Shown here: one piece after another, positions 57,211 through 64,000 of the stretch
Layout of the letters: every line of letters begins with the position of its first letter
Position numbering within the stretch: the stretch's first letter is position 1
Source of the DNA: Antedon bifida
Lineage: Eukaryota > Echinodermata > Crinoidea > Comatulida > Antedonidae
Reading direction: 5' to 3'
DNA length: 64,000 nt
NCBI GenBank assembly: GCA_963402885.1
Contig: OY727095.1
Span: forward strand, 10,173,001 to 10,237,000
The notes under the pieces: model-generated
Database searches by the model: none
Told to the model about the DNA's origin: nothing
What the model saw: the letters and a program-made list of their open reading frames with translations, nothing else
Translations under genes and position numbers: made by a program

Positions 57211-60200
57211 TTAATTTCCATCTGAATTTGCTTGGCTTTTCCCAAAACAGTGTTTAGCCCAAACTAAGTTGTCCTATAAGAGAAAAAAACATAATAATAA
57301 TATAATAAAGTATGTAAAAGTGGAGATATTGAAAATATCTTTCATTTTATTTTCAAATGCTGTTTATACACCAATGAAAGGGATCGATACCTTCCACACA
57401 ATATCTCAAACATGTTCTATTTACGGTTGTGATTTAAATCCAAAGACAAAAACACAATTTAGAATCACTGAAAATTGATTGTATATGCATAGATTACATA
57501 TTGTGAGGCTAGTAGCCTGTATACTGAATAAAATCTCTCATTGGAGAGAACTGATAGTAAATCTTAGATCATAGAAAAATTCCTGATGGATTGTGAGGGC
57601 ATGTGGCACAGCATGTTGAACGTTGGATTACTGATCGTGGTTTCAATCCAACTCTCGCCACATTGCTTATATCCTTAGGCAAGGCACTAATATTTGCCTC
57701 TCTCCATCCAGGTATAAAATGGGTACCCGGTTAGATCAAGACACAACTTTGCGCCGATTACTAGCTGCATTATGGGAGTATGTTTCCATATGGATCGGGG
57801 TAACAATGTGTTATGTAAAGCACCTTTGATTATTCATGAAAAGGGCGCTATAGAAATGTGGTAATTATTATTAACCTTACCTTTGCTTCAGGTGTCAATT
57901 TTAAATGCTCCTCCATCAGCACATGCATAGAGGTGTCTCGTGGTGATGCTTCACTATCCATCAATTTGGAATCCGTCTTGCACGAGATATCATGCTCAGC
58001 GATTGCTTTACATTCACGTTCCACTAATTGGATGTCTGTAGCATCCTTTTAAAAAAACAATCATAATTATTGTTAAAAATATAGTATTCAATGTAATGTT
58101 GTCAAATTAAAATGCTATAATTCCATTTCTATAATTTCTTAAAGGGATCATGTCAAAATGAATCTACTGCAGTTACTGCAGTATGGTATGATGGTATACG
58201 TTTGTTCAATGTAGAAGTTTATGAGGCTTCCATACATTTTTATGGCTTGAATTTAGTTTTTTCAACAAATGGAATTGATTAAATAATTACATCATAAACA
58301 TCCCTTTGTTATTGATGATGGTATCATGAAGAACACACACTTACCTTTCTACACTGTATCTGATTTTGTACAAATTTTAATTCTTCCTTGATTTTTCTTT
58401 TCTGTTCCTCTTCATTTTCTCCACTATTCGCCAAAGAAGGCAATCTTTAAAGGTAAATAAATCAACATAATATAAATTTGGGATTGTTTGGACTTCAAGA
58501 AAAGTCTGTTATTGGGAGAGTTTCCAGTTTTCACAGAGTACGGTATTGAGAAAGTTCACCGAAGAATAATCCGTGAAATTTGTAACAAATTACTAATTTG
58601 ATAAACTACTTAGCACTTGTTTTTTCTTCTCCTCCTTTCCTTCTATTACTCTGGTTTGTACTCGACAGAAATCTGAATAAATAAAAATGTAAAAAATCAC
58701 CAACCTTTCACCTATACCCCATGACAATGTTGAGAACTCATTGGACCATGGAGAATGGAAGCCGCTGTAGTAGCCAGATGGTTCCTGAAGAGCTGGTGCA
58801 GTATGGCAGTCCAAGTTCAATTTTACCGGTATCGTAAAACCAGCCTTTCCCGCATTCACTTGAACCGGATTAGATATTTTACTAGACGTACGACATGAAC
58901 GAGAAATCGGCCCGAAACCTAAAGGAAAAACATTTTCTACAGGCGAGTTCAGGAGCGCTGATCTTTCAGACGATAAATTTGTCGTTGAAATAACAAGCGG
59001 TGATAACTCTTTATGATTATCGAGACCCGACAAAAACGTATCCTGTTGTTCGTCTACATCTTTCAATGATAAATTCTCCAAATCATTAAAATCGTGGTAT
59101 GCATGCGCTTGGTTTTCTTCTCGAGTAGAAACATGTCGAATATGCGTTTTACTGAGTGTTGGCGTTAGTTTTGTGCACACTTCCTTGTTAGCTGGGAACA
59201 TTTCATAAACGGGTTGCTCATCGGTAATGGACGATATGCTTGAGCGATTGTTACCCAAAAGTTTTGATGAATACGTATCATTTGATGAATCTTGCCGGTA
59301 GAACCGTGTGAAATCTTCCTTATATTGCGGTCGTTTATTTTCAGCCATACGGGGCATTCTGACAGAGTGGTAGAAATTTTCTGGGTCATCAAATATTGTG
59401 TTTGCTGGTACGTTTGGCGACATTTCGGTAAGAAGACCAATAAGCTTGGCTTCTCTCTCGTTCAGCTGATTGATACTTGGAACCTAAATTAAACAACAAC
59501 AAATTGTGTCATAAAATCTACTCAAATTTGTCTTTAAAATCATCTTATACATTATAATTCTATTATTTATTATTATATAGTCTATTTGGTGTTGTGCTGT
59601 GTTATTTTGTAAAATACAGTAAAAGAATTGTCTAATGTATTTGTAAACCAAGTGATATTTACAGTATGATAAAAATTAATAAAAATTTGCCTAGGATTTA
59701 AAGACATTTTAGAATATAAAAATGAGCATATTGAAAAATGTTAATTTCTAAGTTAAAATTTTTAGGTATATTTTATTTTAAACATGATTTTTTTTAATCA
59801 CACAAGAATAGAAATAGGTTGACAAAAAATATTATTTTGTGTTAAAAAAGAAATAAAAATATAATGAAAAACATGCTTTATAAAATAAGAAAAAAGCAAA
59901 ATATTTATAATTGAAAGGTATAGAGGTGTAAATGATAAATTAGGAATATTCAAATAAGTGAGGCTAGAGGTATGAAATAAATAGAAGTTGGGGGCAGGGT
60001 GGGGGTGAGTTTAGTTGGGGGAAAAATAAATAAAATTAATACTGTAGGAGGCTTTCATTTTAGATCTTACCAAATGTGTTACTACACCTATAGATGGCAA
60101 CTGATATTAAAAACAAAATGATAAATAAATTAAACAGCTACTGTACTTGTAAATAAATTTGAAAATGAGCATAAAGTAAAATAATAAATGTTAATAACAA

Positions 60201-63200
60201 AACAGAGAATTAAAAAAATCCAAATTTTACTGCAGATTTTAAGCACTGAAATAAATATTGCTTATGAAAGAAATTGTCTTTATTACCATATACATATATG
60301 TATATAGAATATTATATGCTAGATAAATTAATAATAAAACTTGGAACTTGAAATTGGAAGTGAAAATTGTTTAGCAATAATTCCTATGAATGTTCATTTC
60401 AAATGTTATGATAATTTGGTAATTAATTATATAATATATAATAGTCGTAATATAATGTAGAAACTTACATTATAATTCTGAGCTGAAACATCTGTCATTT
60501 CCTTGTTCTTGTCTACAGTATCTTTTTGTAAAACATCCTTATTATCGTCTCGTCTGCGTTCCATTTCATTCTCGGTAAAACGCAGACTTTCCACCATCTT
60601 ATCCCTTGAATACTGTTGTGCCACGGGTGATGAATACGCATCTGGGTGGTCTGCAACATCAGCACTCCTTCTGCCATATATATGCTGCTCCCACCCTCTT
60701 TTAGGTAGTACTGGCTGAGGAGGTGGATAACCACCGTACCCACCATTACGCTCAATCGGGTATGGTTGCCGTTGTCTGCTACCTTCATGCGACGAGTATT
60801 GATAGTCAATTGGATGCTCAGGGGGTTCCCTGAACCAAGGTAAATAGTTACTTTTCTCATGCTTTGGGTAAGTTTCGTACGCCTCGTACGGCCTAGCTTT
60901 TAATTGTCTATAGGGGCCTGGGTGCTGTGGGCCTGGGTGCTGTGGGCCTTGTACAGGTGAATACATGTCTGATACAGGGTGACCAGGGGCATCTTTTGAT
61001 GAACTGTAAGGTGGAGAGCTCCTTTTCATCACTGGATATCTAAAGCCTTGATGGGAATATGCCTCGTAATAGTATGGATCTGAAAAGGAATGTTTTAAAA
61101 GTAGAATGATGGGCGATGTAAGAAAACAAAAACAAAAACCACTGAAATTTAAATTCAGTTATGATAAAAACAAGTTATGCATCATCAACCAAATCAAGTT
61201 ACACCAACCAATCAAATTGAATCTTTGTAAAGGAAAGTGCTATTCAATATATGATTGCACTTGTGATATTGCAAACCTATTATATGTAGGTCGGAACATA
61301 CCCTTAAGTTTGTCTCTCTCTAGTAAATGAATATTCATTTATAAAATTTAAACAAATTTATATTTTGAACACTGCAACTATTTACCTGGCAACACATTGT
61401 AAGAAATACATAAAAATGCATTTAAGCCTTGTGTTATTTATATATATATATATATATACTGTATATACAAATCCAAAGGCAAATTACTGAAAAAATGACA
61501 ATGCTGTGGATATCAGTGGCTGGATCTCAATGGAGATACAAAAAAAAAAAGCGAAAAGCTAAATCAAAACGATAAAGTAAAACAGCAAGAAAAGTTAGCA
61601 GAGCTTTCGGGCAACACTAGCCCTTCATCAGTGCAATATATATATATATATATACAGTACTTGCCTTCATATTGGTACATAGCATGAGGGGGAGGATATC
61701 TGCCATGTCCATACAGCCTAGCTTCCTCCTCTTCCTCCTTGTGACTTTGATGATGTTCCTGATGAAACATTCTTGCTAAAGGCGGTTCATCATGCAGAAG
61801 GTGTCCATATGCTCTGGCTACACCTTCACTCCTTCGGCTTTCTTGTTGAACCTTATGTGCATATAATCGAGCTGTACTGTCGTCCACATTACTTGGTGAA
61901 TGGCGTTCTTCATGACGACCAATAGCTGTAGGATGTTTTGACATATCATGCGGAGAAATTGATTCCCTGATAAAAATATAACATTCGTTACAAAAAATTA
62001 TAGTAGTTAAAATTTCCTTGGTAATGTACCCCTGTCTTAAAAAAGAGGGGGGAATCTGAGTGGTGCAGCATTTGCATCACCTGATCCATAAATGGTATAA
62101 TCCATAAACACCACTAGTGAAATCAATCCACAAAACACAAACAGCCAAAAAAAAGGAAACATCAGATCCATAAATGGTATAATCCATAAACACCACTAGT
62201 GCAATAAATTTAACACAAAAATTTTAACTTCTATAAACACAAACCCAACAACTCACCTTTCCATATTAGGCAATCCTGCTATTGGATTTGGTGATGGTGT
62301 TCTAATTGGATGACCTAGTCCACGTGACACTAATGACTTCTTTTCAATTTTGTCACCAATACTTGTTTGACTAGTCTGTCTTGTCATTGTCTGCATTAGC
62401 CTACGACTTTCTGCACGATGTCTGAAATGCAATAATATATGACCAATTACCATCTTCAAATCATACATTACACTTCTAATCGATAAATACAAGACCATAT
62501 TTATAATCAAAACTACTTACTCTTTTCTCTCTTTATCGGAATGAGCGAACGTGCAGTTTGAACCTCGAGGGCAGCCTCCCTTTTGAATGTCTCGACACAT
62601 GGTAGTTTTAAATGTAACGTTTGGAGTCTATATAGAATATAAAAAAACATTATACAATGCATAGAATTCTGGTGTTAGAATAAGTCACGTTTTATGAATT
62701 AAAACTGAAGGTACAGTCTACACATCTGGCTCAATTTTAGGTTCAAGCACCCATCTGCCCAACTTGAGAGCCATCCATTTTACAGATCTAACTCATGTGT
62801 GGTGCAATCAGTGCATCTTTTAGATAGAAACAACTGTGTCTTGCTCTGCCCTACCAGTTCAACAACCACAAGAGATAGTCTATGTCCAAATGGGCCAAAC
62901 GAGGATCAACCAATCTACCTTAGAATCTCATGGAATAGTAATAAGGCATCAGTATTTACCTGTTGGTTGATTGTTTTTCTTGTGTGACTAAAATTCTGTG
63001 CAAAATCTACAAAGCCCTGGACAATCAACTTGACAGCACTCATTGCGTGTTCACACTCTTCCCAGGAAGGCACACTGCTCTCTTTAAACAATAACAGTAA
63101 AAAAAAAATAATGAAAAATATATTAAAACCTCTATTATTTTTCATTTAGACAAAATCTTCATTTTAAATAAATTACATTGACAGTTTTAAACTTTTGTTG

Positions 63201-63518
63201 AGACATGATTAAAACAATAAAATTCAAATATAGAACTTAAACGATAAATTTGTATGTAATCAGTAGAAGTCGACTCAAAGAACATCTCCATTATTTTACA
63301 AACAATTATCAATTTTTTTCGCCAGAAATCGTGGCCAAAATGTAAGGATATTTGATTTGTACAAGAACCTTGTAAATTTGCATACCTGTGCTACCATCAA
63401 TCTCTGCCAGGTATTCCAGGTGCTGTTGTAGCAACTTCAGGTTGCCTGGATCCCCTGAACGCTGTAATGCTATTGTCAACTCATTGATGCTTGAGGAAAA
63501 TGAAGCAGGTGTCTGCAA
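57211..63518 (-). CDS. RC3H1: Roquin-type RNA-binding E3 ligase, 3' ten coding exons (partial)
   Basis: Roquin binds stem-loops in mRNA 3' UTRs and promotes decay; it has RING, ROQ and CCCH domains. Present here, 5' to 3' on the minus strand: 63386-63518, 62960-63081, 62521-62627, 62257-62421, 61665-61966, 60469-61079, 58705-59483, 58345-58444, 57881-58045, 57211-57273; 2,547 nt, 848 aa plus stop. The first exon has [20 protein letters not shown], the end of the ROQ/HEPN region; the third has the zinc finger [20 protein letters not shown]. Then come Pro/Tyr-rich exons, GFGPISRS, and a C-terminal helical part. RING and ROQ core exons lie beyond 64000. One donor is GC (61664). Invertebrates usually have a single RC3H gene, so the RC3H1 symbol is by homology, not paralogue assignment. 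Confidence 0.93.
57595..57876 (+). mobile_element. tRNA-derived SINE next to a Roquin splice donor
   Basis: Head TGGCACAGCATGTTGAACG with a worn B box (GTTTCAATCC), body TTGCCTCTCTCCATCCAGGT and GCGCCGATTACTAGCTGC, tail AATTATTATTA. The tail stops a few bases from the minus-strand donor at 57880. Same family as 43655. Confidence 0.8.
61440..61465. repeat. TA microsatellite
   Basis: A run of alternating TA in a Roquin intron; a second run is at about 61637-61654. Confidence 0.8.
61471..61640. repeat. Dispersed repeat P, fuller copy with ribozyme-like end
   Basis: Shares its left part with 47308-47430. The right end read on the minus strand is CACTGATGAAGGGCTAGTG followed by TTGCCCGAAAGC. This pairs a CTGATGA box and a GAAA box around a GGGC/GCCC stem, as in hammerhead ribozymes and in the ends of Penelope-like elements. 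A helix I partner is not evident. Confidence 0.5.
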
Positions 63519-63812
63519 CTGTAAAAGGTTTAATTATGAAATAACATAATGTCTGTGTTTCTATGTGATCGATTTTATCGAAAAAAGGCCAAGTCCAGAA
63601 AAGTTGGAAATTCCATAATTTAACAAAATTATCGGATCACAGAGCGGTTAATATTTCCTCTAAATTTATAGTTCCTAAATAATTGTTCTACTACTACATC
63701 AAGTCTGCAACTCGAACCCAGCCTGATGGACAAGTTTATAGGGCACACAACTACTCAGTCACTCTATTATTTTGTTTAAATAATGTCTTTATGTATTTTT
63801 TTTCTTTTTCTG

Positions 63813-63943
63813 TAGTAGAACCCCTCCGATTCAGAGAAGAACCGCTCGACACCATTTCCATTAAATTAACAAGAGAAAGTATATATTATTTAGGAGAGAT
63901 CCCTATTAAGACAGTGTTGGGTCCCCTCGTAGGGGTTTTAATG
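63813..63943. mobile_element. pogo-like MITE
   Basis: Begins near GTAGTAGAACCCCTCCGATTC and ends CCCCTCGTAGGGGTTTTAATG; GAGAGATCCCTATTAAGACAG inside. It lies upstream of the first Roquin exon in the window. Confidence 0.45.
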
Positions 63944-64000
63944 TATTCATTATTAATAAATATCTTTAATTGTGTAAATTCCTAACATGATCAAACACGC

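Noticed and set aside
58603-58672. Extra Roquin exon between 58705 and 58444
   Set aside because: It has an acceptor-like TTATTCAG but runs into a stop with no good donor. The exons at 58705-59483 and 58345-58444 join directly in phase and match Roquin order.

Overview
This is a 64 kb window of AT-rich eukaryotic nuclear DNA. Its genes are split by GT-AG introns, introns and spacers are full of short transposon remnants, and it carries deuterostome-type genes (argininosuccinate synthase, Roquin, an ABCC4-like ABC protein, a peptide-type GPCR). Gene content, repeat style and tRNA-like SINEs suggest a marine invertebrate deuterostome, possibly an echinoderm; that placement is inference. I saw no bacterial-type features, rRNA genes or CRISPR arrays.

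Layout. 1-7.1 kb is noncoding and holds a nearly perfect 1,483-bp tandem duplication (4062-7030). 7168-8331 (minus) is a class A GPCR with its whole seven-helix region in one exon. 8.5-20.5 kb is noncoding: MITEs, minisatellites, a dead LINE reverse transcriptase (about 13950-15113) and a possible minus-strand promoter with a first exon near 19.5 kb. 20537-38024 (plus) is an ABCC-family gene that I could assemble in 27 coding exons with matching splice phases, giving 1,290 codons plus stop. One of its introns holds a 2.4-kb minisatellite of 50-bp units. 39.0-52.5 kb (plus) is the argininosuccinate synthase gene: a noncoding first exon and 11 coding exons, 427 aa. 57211-63518 (minus) holds the last ten coding exons of a Roquin (RC3H) gene. 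Its N-terminal RING and ROQ exons should lie beyond base 64000. ASS1 and Roquin converge.

The most interesting points are: (1) the ABCC gene is open from start to stop, yet several ATPase motifs in both nucleotide-binding domains are changed, including the NBD1 signature and the Q-loop, Walker B and H-loop of NBD2; (2) five unrelated-looking MITE families share one 17-bp terminal-repeat pattern, several with TTA or TAA target duplications; (3) the palindrome TAGGCCTA occurs 25 times by hand count, where fewer than one is expected from composition. The genes do not form an obvious pathway. The neighbourhood looks like ordinary animal synteny with heavy MITE loading.
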